Source of the DNA: Bdellovibrionales bacterium
GTDB taxonomy: Bacteria; Bdellovibrionota; Bdellovibrionia; Bdellovibrionales; UBA1609
Assembly: GCA_027459485.1 (NCBI GenBank)
Contig: DAIDIG010000002.1
Coordinates: 124,001-188,000 of the forward strand
Length of the DNA stretch: 64,000 nucleotides
Direction: 5' to 3'
Below the pieces are notes generated by a model. It worked only from the letters and a program-made list of their open reading frames with translations. It was not told the origin of the DNA and did no database searches. A program made the translations under genes and the position numbers. Position 1 is the first letter of the stretch. Every line of letters starts with the position of its first letter. Below, one piece after another: positions 35,546-44,402 of this stretch.

Positions 35546-38134
35546 ATGGCACAGAAAAAATTAGTAATTGTTGAGTCACCGACAAAAGCAAAGACGATTC
35601 GAAAATTTTTGGGACGCGACTATATGGTGGAGTCCTGCATGGGCCATGTTCGCGACCTGCCGCAATCGGCGAAAGACATCCCTGAAAAATTCAAAAAGAA
35701 ACCGTGGGCAAATCTAGGCGTCGATGTCGAACACAGTTTTACTCCTATATATTGCGTGCCAAAAAACAAAACCAAAATCGTTAGCGAATTGAAAAAGAAA
35801 ATCGACGAGGCGTCTGAAGTCATACTCGCGACTGACGAAGACCGCGAAGGCGAAAGCATCAGTTGGCATTTGGTGAACCTTTTAAAGCCGAGCGTAAAAG
35901 TAAAGCGCATGGTATTTAACGAAATCACAAAAGAGGCGATTCTCGCCGCGCTCAAGGACTTTCGCGACATCGACATGAATCTCGTTCATGCGCAGGAAGC
36001 CCGGCGGATTCTCGATAGACTTGTCGGTTACACCATTTCGCCACTTTTGTGGAAGAAAGTGGCCTACGGCCTTTCGGCTGGTCGGGTGCAGTCAGTCGCG
36101 GTTCGATTGGTGGCCGAGCGCGAGCACGAGCGATTGCGATTTAAGAAATCGGAATACTGGGATCTCACAGCGGAAAACGAAAAGAGTAAAAGTAAATTTG
36201 AATCGCGCCTTGTGAATTACAAAGGTCAGCGAATTGCGAGCGGCAAAGATTTTGATAGCCTCACGGGTGCGTTGACCAAAGATGCCAATCAGCAGCGGGT
36301 TCTGTGCCTCGACGAAGTGCAAACACAAAAAATAAAAAAAGAAGTCGAGAAAAAAGATTGGGTTGTAACCGAGGCAGAAGAAAAGCCCGTTTCGCGCAAA
36401 CCCGCGCCGCCGTTTATCACTTCGACGCTCCAGCAGGAGTCGAACCGAAAATTGGGCCTCAGTTCACGCGAGACCATGCAAATCGCCCAGCGCCTGTATG
36501 AACGCGGGATGATCACATACATGCGTACCGATTCAATGTTTCTTTCGGAGCAGGCCATACATGCCGCGCGCGAAGGCATCGTCAAATTATACGGTAAAAA
36601 ATATTTGCCCGATCAGTTTCGCGATTATGGCAAGAAAAAGGTCAAAGGCGCGCAAGAGGCGCACGAGGCGATTCGCCCGGCCGGGACGAGTTTTGTGCTC
36701 CCCGAAGATTCGGAGCTCAGCGGTATCGAGCTCAAACTCTATGACCTGATTTGGAAGCGAACCATGGCTTGCCAGATGGTGAATTCCGAACACAAACAAA
36801 TGACAGTGAAAATTCAAGCCGGTGACGCACTTTTTTCAGCGTCTGGTATGACGATCGAGTTCCCCGGGTTTTTGAAGGCCTATGTCGAAGGCAGTGACGA
36901 CCCCGAAGCCGAACTCGAAACGAACGAAGTCCGCCTGCCGAATTTAAAAAAGGGCGACAAAGTCGGCGTCGAGAGTATCAAAGTCAACCGTCATGAGACA
37001 AAACCGCCAGCGCGATATACTGAAGCTTCACTCGTGCAAACTCTCGAGCGCGAAGGCGTCGGCCGCCCATCCACTTATGCTTCAATTCTCGGCACCATTC
37101 AAGATCGCGGCTACGTGAAAAAGGTCGGCAATGCACTCGTGCCTACATTTACGGCTCTCGTCGTTACGAAACTTCTCAGCCAAAACTTGCCGGAGTACGT
37201 CGAAACCGGTTTCACTTCGGCCATGGAACAAGCTCTCGATGACATCGCCAGCGGCGATTTGGATCAAGAAAAATATCTGACCTCTGTGTATTTCGGCGAC
37301 AAGGGTTTGAAAAAACAAGTTGAGAAGAAAGAAAAAGAAATCAATGCCGACGAATCACGTAGCGTGCAGCTCGAAGGTTTGAAGGGGTTTGATTTCAGAG
37401 TCGGCCGCTACGGGGCATACGTTTGCCGAAAAGAGAAAAAGGGTGAAGAGGTGTGCGCGTCGATTCCAGAGACGCAGTTCCCCGGTGACATGACGGCCGA
37501 AATTGCCAACAAGCTGATTGATCAAAAGATCAACGGGGCTGACTCCATCGGCAATGACCCAGCCACAGGCAAACCGGTTTATGTTTTGTCGGGACGTTAC
37601 GGCCCATATGTTCAGTTGGGCGACGGCGACGAAAACAATAAAGAGACAAAGCCAAAACGCATGGCATTGCCCGCGGGCTTGGCACCCGAAGACGTGACGC
37701 TCGACAAGGCTCTTTGGCTGCTCAGTATGCCGCGAAAGCTTGGTGTGCATCCGCAATTGAAAAAAGATGTCAAATTGGGGATCGGCCGATTTGGCCCCTA
37801 CGTTGTCTGCGAAGGCGACTATCGATCAGTGCCCAAGACCGAGGATTTTTTTTCAGTTTCAATCAAGCGCGCTCTTGAATTGCTGGCCCAACCCAAGCGC
37901 GGGCGCGGTAAATCAGTACCACTCAAAGAGCTTGGCCAACACCCACAGAAAAAAACAGTGGTACAGGTTCTCAACGGGAAGTATGGCCCGTACATCAAAT
38001 GCGGTGGAACGAATGTGTCCTTGCCTGAAGGGCTTAAGCCCGAAGATGTGACTCTTAAAATCGCGCTCGATCTTTTGGCCAAAAAAGAAGACGCCCGAGG
38101 TGGGAAGAATGCGCAGCAAAAACGCGCAACTTGA
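35546..38134 (+). CDS. topA: DNA topoisomerase I
   Basis: About 862 residues from MAQKKLVIVESPTKAK; upstream TTG 35525 and ATG 35537 are also possible. The Toprim domain has VIVESPTKAKTI and ATDEDREGESISWHL; the active-site Tyr is Y325 in GMITYMRTDS. It relaxes negative supercoils by a type IA mechanism. The C-terminus lacks the Cys4 zinc ribbons of E. coli TopA and instead carries about four Topo_C repeats with the core GRYGAYV, GRYGPYVQLG, GRFGPYVVC and GKYGPYIKCG, as in actinobacterial and many delta-proteobacterial enzymes. Confidence 0.96.
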   Translation: MAQKKLVIVESPTKAKTIRKFLGRDYMVESCMGHVRDLPQSAKDIPEKFKKKPWANLGVDVEHSFTPIYCVPKNKTKIVSELKKKIDEASEVILATDEDREGESISWHLVNLLKPSVKVKRMVFNEITKEAILAALKDFRDIDMNLVHAQEARRILDRLVGYTISPLLWKKVAYGLSAGRVQSVAVRLVAEREHERLRFKKSEYWDLTAENEKSKSKFESRLVNYKGQRIASGKDFDSLTGALTKDANQQRVLCLDEVQTQKIKKEVEKKDWVVTEAEEKPVSRKPAPPFITSTLQQESNRKLGLSSRETMQIAQRLYERGMITYMRTDSMFLSEQAIHAAREGIVKLYGKKYLPDQFRDYGKKKVKGAQEAHEAIRPAGTSFVLPEDSELSGIELKLYDLIWKRTMACQMVNSEHKQMTVKIQAGDALFSASGMTIEFPGFLKAYVEGSDDPEAELETNEVRLPNLKKGDKVGVESIKVNRHETKPPARYTEASLVQTLEREGVGRPSTYASILGTIQDRGYVKKVGNALVPTFTALVVTKLLSQNLPEYVETGFTSAMEQALDDIASGDLDQEKYLTSVYFGDKGLKKQVEKKEKEINADESRSVQLEGLKGFDFRVGRYGAYVCRKEKKGEEVCASIPETQFPGDMTAEIANKLIDQKINGADSIGNDPATGKPVYVLSGRYGPYVQLGDGDENNKETKPKRMALPAGLAPEDVTLDKALWLLSMPRKLGVHPQLKKDVKLGIGRFGPYVVCEGDYRSVPKTEDFFSVSIKRALELLAQPKRGRGKSVPLKELGQHPQKKTVVQVLNGKYGPYIKCGGTNVSLPEGLKPEDVTLKIALDLLAKKEDARGGKNAQQKRAT

Positions 38135-38987
38135 ACTCGGGATCGAGCGTTCGCGCGAACAAGACCGAAACTACAATAAGGGTGGGCGCAGCTTTTACTT
38201 CTTCGACTTCGATGACAATATCGCCATATTGTCGACGGCGACATACATTTTCCACAAATATACCGGCAAAGAGTTAGAGCTATCGACCCGCGAATTCGGC
38301 GAACATAGCGGGAGTGTCGGGCGGTCCGGACCATATAAAGACTATGAAATAAGATTCGATGACGCGACTGGCAGTTTTCGCAACTTTCGTGATCGTGATA
38401 TGTCATTGGTCGAGCGGCTCCTCGGCAAGAAGCAACCGTTCATTGAAGATTTAATTCACGCGTTAGGCCATGCCGATTATCATTGGAAAGGCCCCAGTTG
38501 GAATTGTTTTTATCACGCCGTGTTCAACAGGCGGCCACTTTCATTGATTACCGCCCGCGGTCATAAGCCTCAGACTTTGAAAGCCGGCATTCGCTTGCTT
38601 GTTAATGAAGGTCACATCCCGCACGAGCCCAACTACCTCGGGTTATATCCGGTCAATTGTCCAGAAACTCGCAAGGCCTTAATTCAAGGGCGTTCGGATA
38701 TCTCGGTGGCTGAAATGAAACAGTCGGCGATTCGCGCATCCGTCGAGCAGGCGTTTGAGACGTACGGTTTAAATGAACATCATCGATTCGGGATGTCGGA
38801 CGATGATCCAAGAAATGTCGAACTTATCATCGACGAAATGACTCGGTTGAAACGTCGATTTCCGCGCAATTCGTTTTTCGTATTTAACACTCACAAGGGC
38901 CAGTTTTTAAGACGCGAGGTGTTTGACGGCCGAACGGAAGACAAGGTCGTCCCCTCCCAGTTTCATCAGCTCTCGCTTTTCGATTGA
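38109..38987 (+). CDS. Conserved protein with a HAD-like DxD start, function unknown
   Basis: About 292 residues from ATG 38109 (GTG 38100 is possible). FYFFDFDDNIAILSTATYIFHK near 26-47 resembles HAD motif I (DxDD). Later, LSLITARGHKPQTLKAG resembles motif II, GRSDISVAEMKQSAIRASVEQAF could hold the conserved Lys, and RFGMSDDDPRNVELI resembles motif IV with its acidic pair. A HAD-type phosphatase or polynucleotide-end-processing enzyme is plausible but unproven. It overlaps the end of topA by 26 bases and so probably shares its transcript. Confidence 0.8.
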   Translation: MRSKNAQLELGIERSREQDRNYNKGGRSFYFFDFDDNIAILSTATYIFHKYTGKELELSTREFGEHSGSVGRSGPYKDYEIRFDDATGSFRNFRDRDMSLVERLLGKKQPFIEDLIHALGHADYHWKGPSWNCFYHAVFNRRPLSLITARGHKPQTLKAGIRLLVNEGHIPHEPNYLGLYPVNCPETRKALIQGRSDISVAEMKQSAIRASVEQAFETYGLNEHHRFGMSDDDPRNVELIIDEMTRLKRRFPRNSFFVFNTHKGQFLRREVFDGRTEDKVVPSQFHQLSLFD

Positions 38988-39032
38988 ATCGTTGCTAGTA
39001 TGAAGCTTCATCATTCGAAGAAAGGTGCCTAC

Positions 39033-41075
39033 ATGAATCGCATCACATTGTTTATCGCCATATTAATCTCGCTGATTTCAGCTCACTCGTTCGGACTGGA
39101 CCTCAGTTGCCGCTATGTCGCGCCGATCGAGATGCGCTTTTTGCAGAAGCATCTCATCTATAGCCGGCTCACGCCCAATCTTGAAAAGCGAACCATCGAT
39201 CAATACATCGAGCACCTCGACGGTTCAAAAATGTATTTTACTCAAGGCGATGTCGCGAAAATCAAGTCGATGATGAAGGGCATATTTGAAGAGGTGAATC
39301 ACGAGCAGTGTCAGCCGATCGTGGACGTTTACAATCTTTTCAAAACCAGAATGAAAGACAACATTGAATTCGCCGAAAAGACCCTTCAATCGAAGGATTT
39401 CAAATTCAACCCCAAGACCGAACTGATTACCGATCCTAAAAAACGTAAATTCGGCAAAGACGAAACGGCCGTCGATAACTACATGAAAAAATACATTCAG
39501 CTTCAAGTCGCCAACTATATTGCGACCGGCGTGAAAGAACCGAAAGCGCACGAAAAGGTACTTCAAAATTACCAGCGCGCGATGAAGCGTCTCAATGAAG
39601 ACAAGCCGTCTGATATACTATCGACTTATCTTGATTCGTTCGCTCTTGCGCTTGACCCTCACTCGACCTACTGGTCGCCGGATGCCTTTCAAGAGTTCGA
39701 AATTCAAATCCGCCTCTCTCTTGAAGGTATTGGCGCGACCTTGAGTTCTAAAGACGGCTTGACGGTGATCGAACAGCTCCTGCCGGGCGGCGCGGCGGCA
39801 AAATCAGGCTTACTCAAGCAAAAGGACATGATTGTGGGAGTTGGCCAAGGCGAAAATGGCCCGATCGAAGATGTCATGGATGAGGACTTACGCGATGTCG
39901 TCAAAAAAATTCGCGGTAAAAAGGGCACGAAGGTGAGACTCGCGATTTTGCGCAAAACTCCGAAAGGTAACAAAAAATTCAATGTCACCTTGACTCGTGC
40001 AGAAATCAGCATTCAAGACGAAGCTGCGTCAATCGATTACGTCAATAAAGTATACAACGGCAAAAAAGTTAAGCTTGCTCTCGTCAATTTGCCGAGTTTT
40101 TACGCCGACGGCACTGAAGGTGGCCGCTCATCGGCCTCTGATATGAAAAAACTTTTACGCCAAGCGCGCGAGAAGCACGTCGACGGAATGGTTCTTGATC
40201 TCTCATCTGACGGCGGCGGCTCGCTGCAAGATGCGGTTGAAATCGCGGGGCAGTTTTTTCGCGAAGGTAACGTCGTGAAGCAATCGAGCCGCGACACAAA
40301 TAAAGAAATTGTGTTGGCCGATCGTGATCCGTTAGTCGATTATGCCGGCCCGCTTGTCATTCTGACGAGCCGCTATACAGCGTCGGCCGCGGAAATTGTA
40401 TCAGGCACGCTGAAAGATTACGGCCGTGCCGTGATTGTAGGCACCGATCACACGTTCGGTAAGGGGACCGTGCAGCAAGTTGAGCCGCTCCCACAGCTCG
40501 GAGCGATTAAGACGACTATTGGCATGTTTTTTATACCCGGCGGAGAATCGACTCAGCGAATCGGTGTGAAATCCGATATCACATTGCCGAGTGTGTTGCC
40601 GCTTGAACATATCGCCGAAAAGGAACTCGAGTATGCGCTGCCCGCGAAGCGATTGGCGCCGTTTTTGTCGGCCGAAGCGTTTGTACCCTCGGGCCCGGGT
40701 GCTTGGCGGCATGTCGATAAAAAGTTGATCGAGAAATTGCGTCGTGATAGTGAGATTCGCGTTGCCAAAGACCCTGACTTCAAAAAGATTCGTAAAGATA
40801 TTGCTAAAGAAAAGAAGAATAAAAACGGCGAGATGCTCATCAGCGACTTCTTGAAAGATCAAGGTAAGGCGGACGAAGAAGAACAAAAAGAAGAAGGCAA
40901 AGATTACGCGCAAACTCAAGAGTTACATAAAGAAGCCTACATGAAGCGCGCGGATATCAAAGAGGCGCTGAACATCGCGGCTGAAATGTCCGTCCTGCAA
41001 GGGTACGGCAAAGCGGTCGCGCACTCGGGCACGTTGGCGAAGGATGCAGACGCGAAACATGCCCAAGCGGACTAA
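39033..41075 (+). CDS. Exported C-terminal processing (tail-specific) protease, S41/Prc-like
   Basis: About 680 residues from ATG 39033 (AAAGG upstream), with a signal peptide ending near SFGL. An N-terminal helical domain holds RTIDQYIEHLDGSKMYFTQGD, as in Prc. A PDZ domain at about 230-315 (LEGIGATLSSKDGLTVIEQL) is followed by the S41 catalytic core: S451 in RYTASAAEIVSG and K477 in TFGKGTVQ form the Ser-Lys dyad. A Lys/Glu-rich C-terminal part follows. The family trims C-termini and controls murein hydrolases in the periplasm. Its last bases overlap the longest frame of the next gene. Confidence 0.93.
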   Translation: MNRITLFIAILISLISAHSFGLDLSCRYVAPIEMRFLQKHLIYSRLTPNLEKRTIDQYIEHLDGSKMYFTQGDVAKIKSMMKGIFEEVNHEQCQPIVDVYNLFKTRMKDNIEFAEKTLQSKDFKFNPKTELITDPKKRKFGKDETAVDNYMKKYIQLQVANYIATGVKEPKAHEKVLQNYQRAMKRLNEDKPSDILSTYLDSFALALDPHSTYWSPDAFQEFEIQIRLSLEGIGATLSSKDGLTVIEQLLPGGAAAKSGLLKQKDMIVGVGQGENGPIEDVMDEDLRDVVKKIRGKKGTKVRLAILRKTPKGNKKFNVTLTRAEISIQDEAASIDYVNKVYNGKKVKLALVNLPSFYADGTEGGRSSASDMKKLLRQAREKHVDGMVLDLSSDGGGSLQDAVEIAGQFFREGNVVKQSSRDTNKEIVLADRDPLVDYAGPLVILTSRYTASAAEIVSGTLKDYGRAVIVGTDHTFGKGTVQQVEPLPQLGAIKTTIGMFFIPGGESTQRIGVKSDITLPSVLPLEHIAEKELEYALPAKRLAPFLSAEAFVPSGPGAWRHVDKKLIEKLRRDSEIRVAKDPDFKKIRKDIAKEKKNKNGEMLISDFLKDQGKADEEEQKEEGKDYAQTQELHKEAYMKRADIKEALNIAAEMSVLQGYGKAVAHSGTLAKDADAKHAQAD

Positions 41076-42123
41076 ATCTAGGGCGAAAAAGAACATGCAC
41101 GGGCCGATTCGAACACAAAAAAAGTGGGGAGCGAAACTGCCGCTCCCAAAAGATCTCTTGCGCAAAATGCTCGATCTTATGATCAAGTCGCGACGGCTCG
41201 AAGAGCGGCTGATTAAGATTTACAAGGCCGGTGAGGCCTATTTTTGGATTGGCGGGCCGGGTGAAGAAGCGTTCGGCGTGCCGCTTGGTTTACTCGTGAA
41301 CAAAGGTCGTGGCCACGATCACGACTATTTGCATTTACATTATCGCGGTTCGCCGACGCTCGTGGCGATGGGCATGCCGATGATTGATTCAATCCGTATT
41401 ATGATGAATCGCGCCACTGATACTTCGACCGGCGGCAAAAATTTCTCTAACCATTTTTGCTATCCGGAATGGAATGTCGTGCCGGTTTCGTCTCCCATAG
41501 AAGTGCAATATCCGATGGCGATTGGCACCGCTTGGGCTCAGCGTCGAGCGAAAGCGAAAGGCATCACAATCGTGACCGGTGGCGATGCCGGCACGGCCGA
41601 GGGTGATTTTGCATCGTGTTTGGTTTGGTCATCGCGAAAAGGCAGCGAGTTACCTCTTCTGATTACGGTTCAAAACAACCTTTGGGGGATTTCGACCGCA
41701 TTTGAAGGTCAGCACGGTGAAACTCAGATTGCCGACCGCGCGAAGGCATTCAACATCGAATCTGTCGTGATCGACGGCAATGATCCCGTCGAATCTTACA
41801 TTCGCCTGCAAGAAGCTTTTCAATATATTCGAAAAAATCGAAAACCGTATTTTATCGAGGCGCGGCTTTCGCGATTGTACGGCCACTCGTCGGCATCGGG
41901 GGCAAACCCGATACCTGAGGCGGATTGCATTCAATCGTTTTCTGAGTTGTTGTTGAAAAACGACGTCGTCAAAGAGAGAGAAGTTAAAGATCTATTTGAC
42001 CGCTACGAAAGCGAAGCGCGCGAGGCTCAAGAGATCGTGCGCGGCGAACCGGTACCCGAGCCCGGCGAAATTTGGAAGCACGTTTACGCCAATAATGAAA
42101 ACGCTGATTGGAGATTGTTCTAA
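41044..42123 (+). CDS. 2-oxoacid dehydrogenase E1 component, alpha subunit
   Basis: 359 residues in the longest frame; ATG 41095, just after the protease stop and with AGGG upstream, may be the real start. Features of the alpha subunit: MIKSRRLEERLIKIYKAGE, HYRGSPTLVAMGMP, HFCYPEWNV, and the thiamine-diphosphate motif GGDAGTAEGDFASCL ending with QNN, in which the usual GDG is GDA. LYGHSSASGANPIPEAD is the phosphorylation-loop region. With the beta subunit it decarboxylates pyruvate or branched-chain 2-oxoacids. E2 and E3 are not in the window. Confidence 0.9.
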   Translation: MQTRNMPKRTKSRAKKNMHGPIRTQKKWGAKLPLPKDLLRKMLDLMIKSRRLEERLIKIYKAGEAYFWIGGPGEEAFGVPLGLLVNKGRGHDHDYLHLHYRGSPTLVAMGMPMIDSIRIMMNRATDTSTGGKNFSNHFCYPEWNVVPVSSPIEVQYPMAIGTAWAQRRAKAKGITIVTGGDAGTAEGDFASCLVWSSRKGSELPLLITVQNNLWGISTAFEGQHGETQIADRAKAFNIESVVIDGNDPVESYIRLQEAFQYIRKNRKPYFIEARLSRLYGHSSASGANPIPEADCIQSFSELLLKNDVVKEREVKDLFDRYESEAREAQEIVRGEPVPEPGEIWKHVYANNENADWRLF

Positions 42124-42142
42124 ATGAATCGTGAGGCGCGAC

Positions 42143-43216
42143 ATGGCTAATATGGCCCAGGCGATCCGAATGGCGCTTCATATTGGCGAACATCACCTCG
42201 GCGTAAAAGATATTTTCGGCCAGGATGTTGGCGCGCCACTCGGTGGAGTCTTTACAGCGACTCAAGGTCTTAAAACTGCATGGAACACTCCACTCGACGA
42301 GCGCGGAATCATCGGTTGCGCAATCGGTATCGCGCTCACCGGTGACCGATGCGTCGCCGAAATTCAATTTTGCGATTACATTTTTAACACCATCGATCTT
42401 TTAAAAATCGCGGGCAATACGCATTGGGTGAGCCATGGTAACTACAACTTGCCTATGGTGGTGATGACCCCCACGGGTGCGGGCATTCGCGGTTCGATCT
42501 ATCACTCTCACAGTTTCGACGCGTGGGCCTCGCGCCTCACGGGGTGGAAGATTGTGATGCCTTCGACGCCACTCGATGCGTTTGGGCTCATGCTTTCGGC
42601 GATCGAAGATCCGAACCCAGTGATGTTTCTTAAGCCAAAGGCCTTGCTGCGAGTGAAGGGCGAAGAGTTGTTACCGGGTGAGCCGGCCGACGAAAAAGAG
42701 CTCAAATCATTGATCGACGCGCCGATTGGCGACCGATCGAAATGGAAGCCGCGCTGGCCGAAACTTGATGAAACCTTTCGCGTGCCGATCGGCAAGGCGA
42801 AGGTGACACGATCGCTGGCTCAGTCGAATGGCCCCAGCGCCACTTTGGTCAGTTATGGGCGGACGTCGCTTCTCTGCAATCGCGTTGCCGATGAATTGCA
42901 ATCCGAAGGCGTCGGCGTCGAGGTGATCGATTTGCGCTCGATTTACCCATATGATTGGCAGGCGATTCGTGAATCAGTCATGAAAACGGGCCGCGTGATG
43001 TTTGTAAATGAAGACACCGAAGTTACGAATTTCGGCGAACATCTGGCCTATCGTGCGACGAACGAGCTTTTTTATCATTTGCTCGCACGGCCGCGCGTTC
43101 TCGCCGGCAAAAATGTTCCGGGGATTGGTCTTCACCCGAATTACGAAGATCACTCCGTCCCGCAATTGAGCGATATCGCACGCGAAGTTCGCGAGATGAT
43201 CGCTGAAGTACCGTGA
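42143..43216 (+). CDS. 2-oxoacid dehydrogenase E1 component, beta subunit
   Basis: About 357 residues from ATG 42143 with GAGG upstream (GTG 42131 is an alternative). Family features: FGQDVGAPLGGVFTATQGL, an IGCAIGIALTGDRCVAEIQF segment spanning about 60-80, MTPTGAGIRGSIYHSHSFDAW, the C-terminal transketolase fold VSYGRTSLLCNRVADEL, and VEVIDLRSIYPYDW. It pairs with the alpha subunit encoded 20 bases upstream to form the alpha2-beta2 E1 enzyme, probably of the branched-chain or acetoin type by its pattern. Its TGA overlaps the GTG start of cutA. Confidence 0.92.
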   Translation: MANMAQAIRMALHIGEHHLGVKDIFGQDVGAPLGGVFTATQGLKTAWNTPLDERGIIGCAIGIALTGDRCVAEIQFCDYIFNTIDLLKIAGNTHWVSHGNYNLPMVVMTPTGAGIRGSIYHSHSFDAWASRLTGWKIVMPSTPLDAFGLMLSAIEDPNPVMFLKPKALLRVKGEELLPGEPADEKELKSLIDAPIGDRSKWKPRWPKLDETFRVPIGKAKVTRSLAQSNGPSATLVSYGRTSLLCNRVADELQSEGVGVEVIDLRSIYPYDWQAIRESVMKTGRVMFVNEDTEVTNFGEHLAYRATNELFYHLLARPRVLAGKNVPGIGLHPNYEDHSVPQLSDIAREVREMIAEVP

Positions 43217-43539
43217 CTTCAAAGATCTGCTTCATCTATACAACTTGGCCCGATAAACGATCGGCGAAAGCGGCGGCGAAAAAGTTGCTCGACGAGCGGT
43301 TGGTCGCCTGCGCCAATATTTTTGGCGGAGCGATCACCAGTCTGTACCGATGGCAGGGCCGCGTCAGCCAAAGCGTCGAAACGGTGATGATTTTAAAAAC
43401 CCGCGATCGGCTGTGGTCACGTGTTGAACGACGCGTGTTCGAATTGCACCCGTATGATTGCCCATGCATTGTGAAGGTGACAACGCCGCAGGCTCATCGA
43501 GCCTTCGCGGACTGGATTCACTCAGAAACGCGAATCTGA
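43213..43539 (+). CDS. cutA: CutA family protein
   Basis: 108 residues with the trimeric ferredoxin-like fold signatures: FIYTTWPDKRSAKAAAKKLL, ERLVACANIFGGAITSLYRW, ETVMILKTR and ELHPYDCPCIVKV. Named for divalent-cation tolerance in E. coli, its real role is unclear. The start is a GTG sharing four bases (GTGA) with the stop of the E1 beta gene, so translation is coupled. The stretch after HPYDCP differs a little from the common HPYExP. Confidence 0.92.
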   Translation: MTSKICFIYTTWPDKRSAKAAAKKLLDERLVACANIFGGAITSLYRWQGRVSQSVETVMILKTRDRLWSRVERRVFELHPYDCPCIVKVTTPQAHRAFADWIHSETRI

Positions 43540-43540
43540 G

Positions 43541-43627
43541 CTACAGACTGCGCGCAAGAAACTGTGCGGCAAAAACCATCAATACTGTTAACGCGAATAG
43601 AATTAAAAATACATGCTGTGTTTTCAT
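43541..43627 (-). CDS. 28-codon single-helix membrane peptide
   Basis: A short frame on the minus strand, ATG at 43627 and TAG at 43541. The translation is MKTQHVFLILFALTVLMVFA followed by AQFLARSL: a short basic start, one strong hydrophobic helix of about 20 residues and a basic end. AAGGA lies three bases before the ATG. It is convergent with cutA, one base past its stop. The ribosome site, clean helix and fitting length make it a good small-protein candidate, but there is no homology evidence. Confidence 0.5.
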   Translation of the reverse strand: MKTQHVFLILFALTVLMVFAAQFLARSL

Positions 43628-43681
43628 TTGTCCTTCGACCTCAACCCTCCGTGGTTAAACTTCACGCTCAGGTGTCTGAGC

Positions 43682-43722
43682 GGTGGTGCCATTTTATCTC
43701 CGAAAACGGCAACCACACCCTC
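43682..43722 (+). promoter_or_regulatory. Hairpin in the pyrE leader
   Basis: GTGGTGCC and GGCAACCAC pair (GTGGT with ACCAC and GCC with GGC, one bulged A) around a 17-base loop, about 90 bases before the pyrE ATG. There is no T-run right after it, so it is not a simple terminator. A leader or regulatory role is a guess. Confidence 0.25.
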
Positions 43723-43808
43723 CCATACTGTTTAAGAGCACAATTCATGCCAACCGCGACGGTGCACTGAAGCTTGCTGATTCTTTGGTTAAGGCCTACA
43801 TTCATCCA

Positions 43809-44333
43809 ATGACACGAAATGATTTAGCAGCCGCCATTTTTAAGTGCGCGTATTTGCGCGGAGAATTCAAATTGCGATCCGGTCAGACATCGAATGAATA
43901 TTTCGATAAATACCGGTTCGAATCGAACCCTGAAATTTTGCGTGAAATTGCTCGAAAAATGACACCACTGGTTCCGGATCGCACCCAGGTGCTCGCGGGC
44001 CTTGAGATGGGTGGTTTGCCAGTTGCAGCCGCTCTCGGCATGGAGGCCGGGATTGATGTTTGTTTTGTTCGTAAGAAGGCCAAAGAATACGGCACCATGA
44101 AACTCGCCGAAGGCGCTGACATTGTTGGCAGGCGAGTGTGTGTAATTGAAGATGTTGTGACAACTGGCGGGCAAATTATTGAAAGCGTGCGTGAGCTTCG
44201 CAAACTCGGCGCGGAAATCACCGACGTTTTATGCGTGATCGATCGCGAACAGGGAGCCCACGACAAACTGCAAGACGAAAAACTTTGGCTTCATCCGCTG
44301 TTTCTGATGTCTGAGCTCAAGGCCTCGATTTAG
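43809..44333 (+). CDS. pyrE: Orotate phosphoribosyltransferase
   Basis: 174 residues from ATG 43809 (MTRNDLAAAIFKCAYL); the longer upstream frame has no family match. Type I PRTase features: GEFKLRSGQTSNEYFDKYRF near 18-37, LAGLEMGGLPVAAAL, FVRKKAKEYGTMKLAEGA (catalytic loop with Lys) and the PRPP-binding motif VCVIEDVVTTGGQI. It makes OMP from orotate and PRPP in pyrimidine synthesis. Length is slightly shorter than E. coli PyrE (213) but close to many bacterial forms. Confidence 0.94.
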   Translation: MTRNDLAAAIFKCAYLRGEFKLRSGQTSNEYFDKYRFESNPEILREIARKMTPLVPDRTQVLAGLEMGGLPVAAALGMEAGIDVCFVRKKAKEYGTMKLAEGADIVGRRVCVIEDVVTTGGQIIESVRELRKLGAEITDVLCVIDREQGAHDKLQDEKLWLHPLFLMSELKASI

Positions 44334-44376
44334 CCCGCACCTAGCGAGGCGGACTCTAGCCCAGGCGCGGTGTTGA

Positions 44377-44396
44377 CAACAATTTGTAATTTGTTG
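44377..44396. promoter_or_regulatory. Inverted repeat upstream of the HTH-kinase gene
   Basis: CAACAA (44377-44382) and TTGTTG (44391-44396) are inverted around eight bases, immediately before the ATG at 44403, and overlap a TTGACA (44373-44378). Because the product carries an XRE-type HTH, this could be its own operator. Note that a TTGACA -35 here would start transcription almost at the ATG. Confidence 0.4.
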
Positions 44397-44402
44397 ACGC
44401 TA

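Noticed and set aside
43669-43760. Possible tRNA-Ser suggested by GGTGTCTGAGCGG
   Set aside because: Only a D-arm-like stretch matches; there is no acceptor stem, anticodon stem or T-arm.
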